Below are positions 34,942 through 43,996 of a stretch of 64,000 nt of DNA, one piece after another (position 1 is the first letter of the stretch; the number at the start of each line of letters is the position of its first letter). A program made the translations under genes and the position numbers. The notes beneath the pieces were generated by a model. It saw nothing but the letters and a program-made list of their open reading frames with translations, was not told where the DNA came from and did not search any database. The stretch is from Sandaracinobacteroides saxicola. GTDB lineage: Bacteria > Pseudomonadota > Alphaproteobacteria > Sphingomonadales > Sphingomonadaceae. The DNA lies in contig NZ_CP059851.1 of NCBI RefSeq assembly GCF_014117445.1, forward strand, positions 372,001 to 436,000, given 5' to 3'.

Positions 34942-35946
34942 ATGCCCCAGACGCGCTTCGTCAAGCTTCCGCACCGGCCCAAGGTGGCCGTCACCCGCCG
35001 CTTGCCGCAGGCGGTGGAAACCCGGATGGCCGAACTGTTCGAGGTGACGCTGAACCATGAGGACATCGCGCTCGACCGCGAGCAGCTGGCGGCGCTGATG
35101 GCGGATTGCGACGTGCTGGTGCCGACGGTGACGGACGAGATCGATGCCGGGCTGATCGGCGGGGCCAGCGAGCGACTGAAACTGATCGCCAATTTCGGCG
35201 CCGGCATCGATCATCTGGACGTCGGCGCGGCGCGGGCGCGGGGAATTCCGGTAACCAATACACCGGGCGTGCTGACCGACGATACCGCCGACATGGTGAT
35301 GGCGCTGATATTGTCCGTGCCGCGGCGGCTGGCGGAGGGCGAGAAGCTGGTGCGCAGCGGCGAATGGCGCGGCTGGTCGCCGACGGGGATGCTGGGGCAT
35401 CGCGTCTCGGGCAAGCGGCTGGGCATCGTCGGCATGGGGCGGATCGGCCAGGCGGTGGCGGCACGGGCGCGGGCCTTCGGGATGGCGGTGCATTACCACA
35501 ACCGGCGGCGGCTGCCCAAGGCGGTGGAGGGTGCGCTGGAGGCGACCTGGTGGCCGAGTGTCGATGACCTGCTGGCGCGGGTCGACGTGATCAGCCTGAA
35601 CTGTCCGGAAACGCCGGAGACGCACCATCTGATGAATGCCGAGCGGCTGAAGCGGATGGCACCGCATGCCTATCTGATCAACGCCTCGCGCGGCACGCTG
35701 GTGGATGAGGCGGCGCTGGTGAACGCGCTGACCCATGGTGGCATCGCCGGTGCCGGGCTGGACGTGTTCGAGGAGGAGCCGCGCATCCATCCAGGGCTGC
35801 TGGCGCTGCCCAATGTCGTGCTGCTGCCGCACATGGGCAGCGCGACCTTCGAGGGGCGGCAGGCGATGGGCGAGAAGGTAATCGCCAACATCCGCATCTG
35901 GGCGGATGGGCACCGGCCGCCCGACCAGGTGCTATCGGAGTATTGA
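34942..35946 (+). CDS. D-2-hydroxyacid dehydrogenase (D-glycerate / hydroxypyruvate reductase type)
   Basis: 334 residues. Rossmann motif GIVGMGRIGQAVAARA. The catalytic Arg is in INASRGTLVDEAAL, Glu in GLDVFEEEP and His in LLPHMGSATFE. It reduces glyoxylate or hydroxypyruvate with NAD(P)H; the close family is the glyoxylate reductase/D-glycerate dehydrogenase group. Start MPQTRFVKLP at 34942. The patatin-related gene follows 15 bp later, so the two may be co-transcribed. Confidence 0.9.
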   Translation: MPQTRFVKLPHRPKVAVTRRLPQAVETRMAELFEVTLNHEDIALDREQLAALMADCDVLVPTVTDEIDAGLIGGASERLKLIANFGAGIDHLDVGAARARGIPVTNTPGVLTDDTADMVMALILSVPRRLAEGEKLVRSGEWRGWSPTGMLGHRVSGKRLGIVGMGRIGQAVAARARAFGMAVHYHNRRRLPKAVEGALEATWWPSVDDLLARVDVISLNCPETPETHHLMNAERLKRMAPHAYLINASRGTLVDEAALVNALTHGGIAGAGLDVFEEEPRIHPGLLALPNVVLLPHMGSATFEGRQAMGEKVIANIRIWADGHRPPDQVLSEY

Positions 35947-35961
35947 CGGGAGCGAGGGCCG

Positions 35962-38241
35962 GTGCGCGAGAAGGAGTTGCGGCTGGCGCTGGTCTGCTAT
36001 GGCGGGGTCAGCCTGGCCGTTTACATGCACGGCATCACCAAGGAATTGTGGAAACTGCTCCGCGCGTCGGAGGCGTTCGCCAGCGGCCAGGCGGTGTCGG
36101 GCGACAGCGAACCGGTGTGGGCAGCGTTGCTGCAGGCGCTGCCGCTGCGGCTGCGGGTGGTGACGGACATCATCGCCGGCGCGTCGGCGGGGGGCATCAA
36201 CGGAATCCTGCTGGGCCATGCCATCGTCGGCGGGCACGACATGGAGGCACTGCGCGACCTGTGGCTGGCGAAGGCCGACATCGATGTCATGCTGGACCCC
36301 GACGCGCGGCCGGCATCGCGCCTGAGCCGCATCTATGCCGAACCCTTTGCCTGGTGGGCGGCGAAGGCCAGCAACACGCTGGCGGCGATCGACAGCGAGG
36401 TGCGCGCCGAGGTGACGATGAAGCTGTCGCGCTTCGTCCGCAGCCGCTGGTTCGCGCCGCCGTTCAGCGGTGACGGGCTGACGCTGCTGCTGGACGAGGC
36501 GATCGCGGCGATGCGGGCGACGGGCCCGCCGCTGCTGCCGGCAACGCAGTCGCTCGACCTGTTCGTGACGGTCACCGACTATCACGGCATGGGTCAGCGG
36601 CTGATGCTGCACAGCCCGACCGCGATCACCGAGACCGAGCACCGGCGGATCATCAGTTTTTCGGTGCCGCCGGGCAAGGGGCGGGTGTTGGGGGAACGGC
36701 CGGCGCTGGTGTTCGCCGCGCGCGCGACGGCAAGTTTTCCCGGCGCCTTTCCCCCCGCGGGCATCGGCGAGATCGACCGGATGCTGGCGGCGCGGGGCGA
36801 GCCCTGGCCGGGGCGCGCGGCGTTCGTCGCGGCCTCGCTGTCCGGTGACCGGCCGGTGGAGGAGCTGCGGCTGATCGACGGCAGCGTGCTGAACAATGCG
36901 CCGTTCGGGCCGGCGATCGCGACGCTGCGGCATCGGCCGGCGCATCGGTCAGTGGATCGGCGTTTCGTCTATATCGATCCCTCGCCGGGGGTGCATGGGC
37001 TGGTGCCGGGAGGCGACCGGCCGGAGCCGGGGTTTTTCACCACCATCCTGCGGGCGCTGGCGGACATTCCGCGCGAGCAGCCGATCCGCGACAATCTGGA
37101 GGCGATTGCCGCGGTTTCCCAGCGGATCCGCCGCCTGCGCGGTGTGGTAGAAGGGATGACGCCGGCGGTGGACGCGGCGATCGCGCGGGCGGTGGGTGGC
37201 GGTTTCTTCCTGTTGCCGCTGTCGGCGCCGCGGCTGGCGCGGGCGCGCAGCCGCATCCAGTCGGTGGCGGCGAAAGAGGCGGGCTTTGCCTATGCCGCCT
37301 ATGCCCATTTGAAGCTGCGCGTGGTGATCGACGAGGCAGCGGCGCTGCTGGCGCAGGCAGCGGGGATGGATGCCCTGCACGAGCAGGACATGCGGCAGGC
37401 CTTGCGCGGGCACGCCGAGGCCGTGGGCGCGATGGATGTGGCGGCGGTGACGGCGAAGGAGGGACCATCGAGTGCCTATGTCGGGTTGATGCGGGCGCTC
37501 GACCTGGGCTTCCGGGTGCGGCGGCTGCGCTTCGTCATCCGGCGGGTGACACAGCTGGCGGAGGCCGCGGACAGCGGCGAGGCACCGGACGCCGCCGATG
37601 CGATGAAGGCGCGGCTGCACCTGGCGCTGGCGCCTTTCCTGAGGCTGCGCCGGGGGGACGAGGTGCTGGCGCCGGTGGCGGCGCAGCTGCGGGCGGGTGA
37701 TATCGCGGGGGCGGTGGAGGCGCTGAAACGATGGATGGACCTGTCTGCGCTGGATGCGGCGGCCGACCGGGCGGTGCTGGACGTCAGCGGTGGCAAGCCG
37801 TCGCGCGGGCTGCGGCAAGCGGTGATCCGGGCCTGGCTGGGGTTCCCCTTTTACGACATCGCCCTGCTGCCGTTGATGCAGGACGATGGTTTCGAGAGTT
37901 TCGACGAGATCAAGGTCGACCGGATCAGCCCGGAGGATGCGACGGCGCTGAAATCCGGGGGCACCCGAGCGACGCTGAAAGGCTGGCAGATGAACGCGTT
38001 CGGGGCGTTTTTCAGCCGGGCCTGGCGGGAGAATGACTATCTGTGGGGGCGGCTGCATGCCGCCGAGCGACTGGTGGATATCGTTGTCAGCGCGGTGGAT
38101 GGCGAAATGCCAGTTGCCATCACCAAGATGAAACGGCAGCTTTTCGCCGCGATCCTGGCGTCGGAGCGCGAGCATCTGACGCTGATCCACCCGTTGATCG
38201 ACGAACTGGAAGGATATAACCGTGCGCCCACCTCATCTTGA
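35962..38241 (+). CDS. Patatin-related phospholipase-like protein
   Basis: 759 residues, GTG start. The opening LALVCYGGVSLAVYMHGITK is the anion hole of the patatin-related family (TIGR03607-like), the nucleophile elbow is IIAGASAGGINGILLG (GxSxG), and the Asp of the dyad is in LIDGSVLNNAPF. The remaining 400 residues are helical and family-specific. It probably acts on acyl lipids. Its 3' end overlaps the next gene by 20 nt. Confidence 0.9.
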   Translation: MREKELRLALVCYGGVSLAVYMHGITKELWKLLRASEAFASGQAVSGDSEPVWAALLQALPLRLRVVTDIIAGASAGGINGILLGHAIVGGHDMEALRDLWLAKADIDVMLDPDARPASRLSRIYAEPFAWWAAKASNTLAAIDSEVRAEVTMKLSRFVRSRWFAPPFSGDGLTLLLDEAIAAMRATGPPLLPATQSLDLFVTVTDYHGMGQRLMLHSPTAITETEHRRIISFSVPPGKGRVLGERPALVFAARATASFPGAFPPAGIGEIDRMLAARGEPWPGRAAFVAASLSGDRPVEELRLIDGSVLNNAPFGPAIATLRHRPAHRSVDRRFVYIDPSPGVHGLVPGGDRPEPGFFTTILRALADIPREQPIRDNLEAIAAVSQRIRRLRGVVEGMTPAVDAAIARAVGGGFFLLPLSAPRLARARSRIQSVAAKEAGFAYAAYAHLKLRVVIDEAAALLAQAAGMDALHEQDMRQALRGHAEAVGAMDVAAVTAKEGPSSAYVGLMRALDLGFRVRRLRFVIRRVTQLAEAADSGEAPDAADAMKARLHLALAPFLRLRRGDEVLAPVAAQLRAGDIAGAVEALKRWMDLSALDAAADRAVLDVSGGKPSRGLRQAVIRAWLGFPFYDIALLPLMQDDGFESFDEIKVDRISPEDATALKSGGTRATLKGWQMNAFGAFFSRAWRENDYLWGRLHAAERLVDIVVSAVDGEMPVAITKMKRQLFAAILASEREHLTLIHPLIDELEGYNRAPTSS

Positions 38242-39478
38242 CCGCCGGACGATGTTGCAGGGGATGGGGGGCGCGGCGCTGGCGGCGGGCCTGCCGGCCG
38301 CGCTGTGGGCGCGGCGGCGCGATCATGCGGCGGTGAAGGCGCTGATCGAGCGCTATGTCGCCGAGGGAAAGGTGGCGGGCGCGGTCGTCGGCTATGTGAC
38401 GCCGGGCGCGTTCAGGCCGGTCTATCTGACGGCGGGCAAGACGGCGTTCGATGGCGAGGCGGTGACACCCGATACCATCCACCGCGTCTATTCGATGACC
38501 AAGCCGGTGACGGGCATGGCGGTGATGCAGCAGGTGGCGCTGGGGCGGCTGACGCTGGACACGCCGGTTTCCGACATCCTGCCGGCGTACAAGGACATGC
38601 AAGTTGCGGTCGACCCGGCGAAAAGCCTGGAGTCGGTGCCGGCCAAGGCGCCGATCCTGGTGCGGCACCTGCTGACCCATACCGCCGGCCTGACCTATCA
38701 CATCATGGGCAACGGCCCGCTGCAGCAGGCCTATCGCAGGGCCGGGTTGATGCCGGGCGTGGGACGGCTGGGGGCGCAGCCGGGGGATGGCGCGCAGCCG
38801 AACCTGACCGGCTTCGTGGAAGCGCTGGCCAAGCTGCCGTTACGCAGCGAACCGGGGAAGGAGTGGCATTATTCGGTGGCGCTCGACCTGGCGGGCGGGG
38901 TGCTGGAGAAGGTGACGGGCAAGACGCTGGACGCGGTGTTCGCCGAGCAGTTGCTGGGGCCGTGCGGGATGCCGGATACCGGGTTCCGGCTGAGCGCGGC
39001 GCAGGGCAGGCGGCTGTCGACGAATTATTATCGGATCGGCGAGAAGCTGGTGCCGATCGACAGCGCGGCGAAGAGCGAATGGACCAGCGAGCCGCTGATT
39101 CTTGCGGGCGGGGCCGGGCTGGCGTCCAGCACGCGGGATTATGCCCGGTTCGGGCAGATGCTGCTGAACGAGGGCGAGATCGACGGTCGGCGCGTGATGC
39201 CGCGGGAGACGGCGCGGCTGGCGATGAGCAACCTGATGCCGGCGGGGGTGTTTTTCGAGAAATCGCAGGGTTTCGGGGCCGGGGGCCGGGTGACATTGCC
39301 CGGCAATCCGGAGGGCGATCCGGCGGGGAGCTATGGCTGGGGCGGTGCCGCGGGGACGATCTTCGCGGTGGATCGGGCGCGGGGCTTCGCCGTGGTGTTG
39401 ATGGTGCAATATATGCCGAGCGAGCAATATCCGCTGAACAAGGAGTTTCGTGAGGCGGTGAAGGCGGACTGGGTGTGA
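38222..39478 (+). CDS. Serine hydrolase of the beta-lactamase/esterase family
   Basis: 418 residues, GTG start at 38222. Tat-type signal (HLDRRTMLQGMGGAALAAGL). The SxxK nucleophile is in YSMTKPVTGMAV, and HYSVALDL holds the YxN-like Tyr (YSV). A GWGGAAGTI segment sits where the KTG-type motif is expected. Class C-like fold used by esterases (EstB) and penicillin-binding-like hydrolases; true beta-lactamase activity is unlikely. Translationally coupled to the patatin gene. Confidence 0.88.
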   Translation: MRPPHLDRRTMLQGMGGAALAAGLPAALWARRRDHAAVKALIERYVAEGKVAGAVVGYVTPGAFRPVYLTAGKTAFDGEAVTPDTIHRVYSMTKPVTGMAVMQQVALGRLTLDTPVSDILPAYKDMQVAVDPAKSLESVPAKAPILVRHLLTHTAGLTYHIMGNGPLQQAYRRAGLMPGVGRLGAQPGDGAQPNLTGFVEALAKLPLRSEPGKEWHYSVALDLAGGVLEKVTGKTLDAVFAEQLLGPCGMPDTGFRLSAAQGRRLSTNYYRIGEKLVPIDSAAKSEWTSEPLILAGGAGLASSTRDYARFGQMLLNEGEIDGRRVMPRETARLAMSNLMPAGVFFEKSQGFGAGGRVTLPGNPEGDPAGSYGWGGAAGTIFAVDRARGFAVVLMVQYMPSEQYPLNKEFREAVKADWV

Positions 39479-39481
39479 GGA

Positions 39482-39877
39482 TCAGAGGGGCAGGACGGAG
39501 GGGCCGTAGGCGCCGAGCGCGGCGTCGGCGGTGAGGAAGATGCGGCGTTCCGCGATGGACTGCGCGATCAGTAGCCGGTCGAAGGGATCGCGGTGGTGCC
39601 AGGGGAGGGTGGAGAGTGAGAGGATATGCTCAGTGCTGATGGTGAGCGGTTGAAAGTCGGCGTTTCGGATGAGATCCAGCGTCGCTTCGGGTGAAAAGGG
39701 TATCGGGTCACGCGGTGTGCGCGGCAAATGATATTTGATCGCGATTTCCCACAACGAAGCCAGACTGACGCAGATGTCGTTGGTGGGATCGTTGACCATC
39801 GCCCGCCCTATGGGGGCCAGCCGTTGGTCGCCGCTGAAATACCAGACCAGGATATGCGTATCGAGGAGCAGCCTCAT
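39482..39877 (-). CDS. PIN-domain toxin (VapC family)
   Basis: 131 residues: MRLLLDTHILVWYFSGDQR gives the first Asp of the PIN site, then SLASLWEIAIK (Glu), DPFDRLLIAQSI (Asp) and LTADAALGAYG (Asp). Probably a ribonuclease acting on tRNA or mRNA. The start was set at ATG 39877, which overlaps the antitoxin stop by 4 nt. The sequence further upstream in frame is not PIN-like. Confidence 0.92.
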   Translation of the reverse strand: MRLLLDTHILVWYFSGDQRLAPIGRAMVNDPTNDICVSLASLWEIAIKYHLPRTPRDPIPFSPEATLDLIRNADFQPLTISTEHILSLSTLPWHHRDPFDRLLIAQSIAERRIFLTADAALGAYGPSVLPL

Positions 39878-40143
39878 TCGCCGTAGAACATTCGTTCGAT
39901 TTCGGCGTCCATTTCCTTGTCGGCTTTTGCCCAAGCATCCCAATCGAAGTTTTCCGGGACCAGATGACGGCCCATGCCGAACGCGCGCTGCGGTTTGGGC
40001 GCGGGTTCCGCGGCGATGGGGACAAGGCGCGCGACGGGTTTGCCGTTGCGGGCGATGATGATTTCGGTTGCCTGACCGCTTTCCACCTGGGCGAGCAGGC
40101 GGGAGAAATGGGTTTTGGCTTCGAGCACGTTGACAGCGGGCAT
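39874..40143 (-). CDS. Phd/YefM-type antitoxin of the VapC module
   Basis: 89 residues. The N-terminal DNA-binding fold is MPAVNVLEAKTHFSRLLAQV, followed by the phrase IIIARNGKPVARLVPI typical of Phd/YefM. The acidic C-terminus (WAKADKEMDAEIERMFYGE) would wrap the toxin. Good SD (AGGAGG) seven bases upstream of ATG 40143. A CTGAC-N7-GTCAG repeat (40153-40169) covers the likely promoter and may be the autoregulatory operator. Confidence 0.92.
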   Translation of the reverse strand: MPAVNVLEAKTHFSRLLAQVESGQATEIIIARNGKPVARLVPIAAEPAPKPQRAFGMGRHLVPENFDWDAWAKADKEMDAEIERMFYGE

Positions 40144-40217
40144 GGGCGCCTCCTGACTAAGCTGGTCAGATAGGCCGATGCAGATTATTTGGCAATATCG
40201 GCTTGGGTCCTGAACGG

Positions 40218-40365
40218 CCGCAGGCCGCAAGCGCGACCGCGCGCCGGCGGGAGTCCGCCGTCTTCTCCGGCGTTAGCCGGCTTAAAACAGATTCCGCAGG
40301 GCGCAAGGCCGACCGGCCGCCGGCGCCGGTGCGCCGTCTTCTCCGGGCGCAGCCCGGTTTCAAAC
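40218..40365. repeat. Tandem 71/72-bp repeat with hairpins
   Basis: Two diverged copies (40218-40288 and 40294-40365) start CCGCAGG(C/G)CGCAAG, share a central GCCGTCTTCTCCGG block and end in a GC hairpin plus short T-run (CCGGC-GTTA-GCCGG at 40267-40280; CCGGGC-GCA-GCCCGG at 40343-40357). The second copy includes the SDR stop codon. The 216-bp gap between the VapBC and SDR genes consists mostly of this repeat. It could be a REP-like element or duplicated terminators. Confidence 0.7.
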
Positions 40366-41130
40366 GATGGTCGCGCCGCCGTCGATGACCATGGCCTGGC
40401 CGGTGGTAAAGGCGCCGGCGGGGCTGGCGAGGAACACGGCCATGCCAGCGATCTCGTCGGGCATGCCGATGCGTTTCAGCGCGCTGCCGGCAGTCGCCTG
40501 TTTCAGGATGTCGGGATTGTCCCACAGCGCGCGGGCGAAATCGGTCTTGATGAGGCCGGGGCAGATGGCGTTGACGCGGACGCCGGCGGGGCCGAATTCC
40601 GCCGCCAGGTTGCGTACCAGTTGCAGGTCGGCGGCCTTGGAGATGTTGTAGGCACCGATGACGGTGGAAGCCTTGAGGCCGCCGATCGAGCTGACGACGG
40701 TGATGCTGCCCTGGCCGCGTTCGACCATGGCGGGGGCGCACATCTGGATCAGCCAATGGTTGGAGATGACGTTGTTCTGGAGGATTTTCAGGAACTGCTC
40801 GTCCGCGATGCCCCCCATCGGGCCGAAATAGGGGTTGGAGGCGGCGTTGCAGACGAGGTGATCGACCTGCCCGCAGCGTTCGACCGTGAAGTCGACCAGC
40901 GCCTGCAAGGCGTCCTTCGCGGCGATGTTGGCGGCGAAGGAAAGGGCGGCGCTGCGGCCGACCGCGCTGTTGATCTCGTCCGCCGCAGCGTCGCAGGCGT
41001 CCTGCTTGCGGCTGCTGATGATGACGGTGGCGCCGGCTTCGGCCATGCGGTGGGCGATGGCCTTGCCGATGCCCCGGCTGCTGCCGGTGATGATGGCGGT
41101 CTGGCCGGTCAGGTCGAAAAGGCTGGTCAT
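40360..41130 (-). CDS. SDR-family NAD(P)-dependent oxidoreductase
   Basis: 256 residues. Cofactor motif TGSSRGIGKAIAHRM, NNVISNHWLIQ region, catalytic Ser in VVSSIGGLKAS and Tyr/Lys in GAYNISKAADL. Close to glucose-1-dehydrogenase / 3-oxoacyl-ACP-reductase-like members; substrate unknown. The stop lies in the second 72-bp repeat. It is divergent from the MFS transporter 89 bp away. Confidence 0.9.
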   Translation of the reverse strand: MTSLFDLTGQTAIITGSSRGIGKAIAHRMAEAGATVIISSRKQDACDAAADEINSAVGRSAALSFAANIAAKDALQALVDFTVERCGQVDHLVCNAASNPYFGPMGGIADEQFLKILQNNVISNHWLIQMCAPAMVERGQGSITVVSSIGGLKASTVIGAYNISKAADLQLVRNLAAEFGPAGVRVNAICPGLIKTDFARALWDNPDILKQATAGSALKRIGMPDEIAGMAVFLASPAGAFTTGQAMVIDGGATIV

Positions 41131-41219
41131 GCGTCACTCTCCTATGCCCGCCCCTGTTGCCGTGCTGGACAGCCCCGCGCAAGCATGGTTGAAGGCACGC
41201 GACCTTGGTGGAGATCCGA

Positions 41220-42404
41220 ATGACCGCATCCCGTCGCCCCGCCGTGATGGCGATGCTGGCCGCGTGCCTGTTCTATGCGGCGTTCGGCGGGCTGATCCAA
41301 TGGTTCCCGATCTGGCTCATCGAGGTGAAGGACATCACGGGCGAGCAGCTGGGGCTGCTGATCTCGCTGGCGGGGGCGGCACGCATCGTGTCGGGGCCGC
41401 TGTTCGGCGCCTGGGCGGACGGGCGGCGGGACCGGCGGGCACCGATCCGCATGCTGGCGGCGCTGACGCTGCTGGCGATGGCAGGGCTGGTGGTGAGCGA
41501 GATCTATGCCGTCAACTTCGCGCTGGCGATGATGGCGGAGGTGACCTTCTGGGCGCTGATCGCGTTCCTGGAATCGGCGCTGTTGCGGCTGACCCGGCCG
41601 GACCGCTTTCCGACCTATGGGCTGGCGCGGGGCCTTGCCAGCCTGTCCTTCGTGGTGGGCAACATCGCCTGCGGCATGCTGGTGGACTGGGGCGGCAACG
41701 GGACCATCTGGTGGTGGATGACGCTGCTGATCGCGGCGCTGCTGGCGTCGGCCTTCATGATGTCTGCGGAGCCGGTCGAGCGCGGGGACGAGCCGCCCTT
41801 CGGGGTGCGGCTGCGGGAGGGGCTGGCGATGGTGCGGCGGACGGAGTTCGCGCTGTTGATGTTCGGCTGCGGCATCATCCAGGCGGCGCACCAGTTCTAC
41901 TACATCTTCGGCACCAAGCTCTGGATCGATGAACTCGGCATTTCGGCGACCACCGCGGGGTGGGTGTTCGCGCTGGGTGCCACGGCGGAAGCGCTGTTCC
42001 TGATGCTGGTGGCACGCCATCTGGAGCATGTCCGGCCGGCGACGCTGATGGTGATCGGCGGCGTGGGCGCGATGCTGCGCTGGTCGCTGATGGCGACGGG
42101 GCCGGAGCTGCCGCTGCTGCTGGCGTTGCAGTTGCTGCACGCCGCCAGTTTCGCCTGCACCTTTCTGGGGGCGATGCGCGGCATCCAGGCGATGTGGGGC
42201 GATGATCGGACGCCGACGGCGCAGATGATCTTCATGGCGCTGGCAACCGCGCCGTCGCAGGCGGTGGCGAGCTATCTGGCGGGCGCTGCGTTCGAGCGCG
42301 GCGGCGGGCCGGTGGGCTATGCGGTGATGGCGGGCGTGGCGATGGTGGGGACGCTGTTGGTGCTCTGGCTGCGGGTGCGCGTGGGGCGGGCGGTGGCGGC
42401 GTGA
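41220..42404 (+). CDS. MFS transporter
   Basis: 394 residues, about 12 TM helices. Opening MLAACLFYAAFGGLIQWFPI, and the loop 2-3 motif GAWADGRRDRRAPIRML is close to the MFS signature GxxxDRxGRR. It belongs with the MFS_1-like / nucleoside:H+ symporter-like group. The ATG at 41220 has GGAG seven bases upstream; a GTG at 41205 is possible. The next small membrane gene overlaps its stop. Confidence 0.88.
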   Translation: MTASRRPAVMAMLAACLFYAAFGGLIQWFPIWLIEVKDITGEQLGLLISLAGAARIVSGPLFGAWADGRRDRRAPIRMLAALTLLAMAGLVVSEIYAVNFALAMMAEVTFWALIAFLESALLRLTRPDRFPTYGLARGLASLSFVVGNIACGMLVDWGGNGTIWWWMTLLIAALLASAFMMSAEPVERGDEPPFGVRLREGLAMVRRTEFALLMFGCGIIQAAHQFYYIFGTKLWIDELGISATTAGWVFALGATAEALFLMLVARHLEHVRPATLMVIGGVGAMLRWSLMATGPELPLLLALQLLHAASFACTFLGAMRGIQAMWGDDRTPTAQMIFMALATAPSQAVASYLAGAAFERGGGPVGYAVMAGVAMVGTLLVLWLRVRVGRAVAA

Positions 42405-42652
42405 GCGCGGAGACCATCCTTGTCGAGGCGGTGGGCTGGCTGGGCGCCTCGCTGATCCTGGGCGCCTACATCCTGGTGTCCATGGGGCGGATCGCGGCGC
42501 GATCGCGCACGTTCCAGTGGATGAATGTGGTGGGCGCGGCGGGGTTCGTGGTGAACAGCGGCGCCAATGGCGCGATCCCGTCAGCGGTGCTGAACGTGAT
42601 CTGGGTGGGGATCGGCCTGTGGACGCTGTGGGCCATCCGGCGCGACGCCTGA
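42401..42652 (+). CDS. Small CBU_0592-like membrane protein
   Basis: 83 residues, three hydrophobic segments (VGWLGASLILGAYILVSMG, QWMNVVGAAGFVVNSG, AVLNVIWVGIGLWTLWAI). This pattern is found in small CBU_0592-like proteins of unknown function. GTG start overlapping the MFS stop (GTGA). Its last 72 bases overlap the 3' end of the convergent TMEM175-like gene. Confidence 0.78.
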   Translation: MSAETILVEAVGWLGASLILGAYILVSMGRIAARSRTFQWMNVVGAAGFVVNSGANGAIPSAVLNVIWVGIGLWTLWAIRRDA

Positions 42653-43285
42653 CCCCCAGTCGAAGCGCCAGGCGAACAAGCCGATGACCGGCGGCAGCAG
42701 GGCATAGGCGAAGGCAGCGGAAAAGGCCGTGGCCGGGATCAGGGCGACGATCACCGACAGGCTGGCGATGCCGGCCATCAGGCCATAGATGATGGCGCGG
42801 CCGCGGAGTTCCGGCGGGTTGGCCGGGGTGCCGTGGCGCATCCCTTGGAGAAACAGCAGCATGACGAGCGCGCACATCATGGCGAAGCCGGCGCCGTAGA
42901 TCCGGTAGAGCGCGGGCAGGTCGGCGCCGCGAAACTGGCCGGTGTGGCCGCCGAGCGCATAGTCCGCGATGGCGCCGGCCATCGGACCCAGGGCCAGCAC
43001 GAAGCTGAGCACCACAAACACAAGGGCGAGGCTGAGCAGCGTGGCGCTCCAGTGGGCGTTGCTAGCGAGGCGACGCCAGCTGACATGCTCATGCCAGAAC
43101 ATGGCGAGCACGGCGAACCCGAAGACGAAGGCCGGCAGGCTGGCGAGCGCGGCATCGAGGGCGGCGATCAGGGTGCCGGTGGTGCCGGCGTTGGTGGCGA
43201 CCAGCAGCGTGAGGGCGAAGGCGAAGGCGGCGTCGACGAACGCGTCGAGCCGCGCGGCATCGGAGCGGTTGCCGTCTTCGCGCAT
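42581..43285 (-). CDS. TMEM175-family (DUF1211) putative potassium channel protein
   Basis: 234 residues. The first helix carries the TMEM175 signature (RLDAFVDAAFAFALTLLV, RxxxFxDxxFAxxxTLLV), followed by five more TM segments (SLPAFVFGFAVLAMFWHEHV, LLSLALVFVVLSFVLALGPM). Bacterial TMEM175 proteins form potassium-leak channels. The start at ATG 43285 fits the family opening; no strong SD is seen. The hydrophilic tail runs 72 bp antisense into the small membrane gene. Confidence 0.85.
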   Translation of the reverse strand: MREDGNRSDAARLDAFVDAAFAFALTLLVATNAGTTGTLIAALDAALASLPAFVFGFAVLAMFWHEHVSWRRLASNAHWSATLLSLALVFVVLSFVLALGPMAGAIADYALGGHTGQFRGADLPALYRIYGAGFAMMCALVMLLFLQGMRHGTPANPPELRGRAIIYGLMAGIASLSVIVALIPATAFSAAFAYALLPPVIGLFAWRFDWGSGVAPDGPQRPQADPHPDHVQHR

Positions 43286-43365
43286 GCCATCAAGGATTGC
43301 ACCGCCAGGAGGGCGAGGCAAGCGTGTTGCTTGGCGACCGGTGGCCGCTGTGATAGCGGACGCGC

Positions 43366-43893
43366 ATGGCAATGGCGCTGGCAATCGCATTCGCGGTGAA
43401 GCTGTTTCTGGTGGCGCTGTTTTTCGGCGTGCGGGCCGCGCGGCGCTGGCGGCGCCAGGCGCTGAGCGATCCCCTGACCGGCCTGCCCAACCGGCGCGCA
43501 CTGGATGCGGCGCTGGCGCGCGCGGCGCCGGGGCTGGCGCTGCTGTTCATCGATGTCGACCGCTTCAAGGCGGTCAACGATGCCCGCGGGCATGCCGCAG
43601 GCGATGCGCTGTTGCTGGCGCTGACGGCCACCTGGCCGCGCGGGGATTTCATCGCGCGCTACGGTGGTGACGAGTTCGTGGCGCTGGTACCGGCGGCCCG
43701 GGCCGGGGCATTGGCGCAGGGACTGCTGGTGTCGGCACGAAGTGCGGGCGCGACGCTGAGCATCGGCCGGGCGGAGGGGGATGCGGCCACGCTGCTGCTT
43801 CGGGCCGACCGGGCGCTGGCGCTGGCGAAGGTGCGGGGCGGTGACCGGGTGGTGGCCGACAGTCCGGCGATCGGTCTGCTGCGCGTGGTGTGA
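43366..43893 (+). CDS. Minimal membrane-anchored GGDEF diguanylate cyclase
   Basis: 175 residues: one TM (ALAIAFAVKLFLVALFFGV) then a GGDEF domain. DPLTGLPNRRALDAAL, LLFIDVDRFKAVND (metal Asp), GHAAGDALLLAL and the active site RYGGDEFVAL are all present. It should make cyclic di-GMP. The inhibitory RxxD site five residues before GGDEF is degenerate (PRGD), so product inhibition may be lost. It is short and has no sensor domain. Divergent from the TMEM175-like gene. Confidence 0.9.
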   Translation: MAMALAIAFAVKLFLVALFFGVRAARRWRRQALSDPLTGLPNRRALDAALARAAPGLALLFIDVDRFKAVNDARGHAAGDALLLALTATWPRGDFIARYGGDEFVALVPAARAGALAQGLLVSARSAGATLSIGRAEGDAATLLLRADRALALAKVRGGDRVVADSPAIGLLRVV

Positions 43894-43996
43894 GGCGAGG
43901 CGGCCACGCCACCATCCGGTCGTCGTCATTCAATCGTCATTCACCGCGTCGGTGGGATTCTGCGGCGGCTGGGTACGTGGCGTGCCCTGGAGATGG

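Noticed and set aside
38222..39478. Class C beta-lactamase
   Set aside because: SxxK is present but the rest is of the esterase/EstB group; no evidence for antibiotic hydrolysis.
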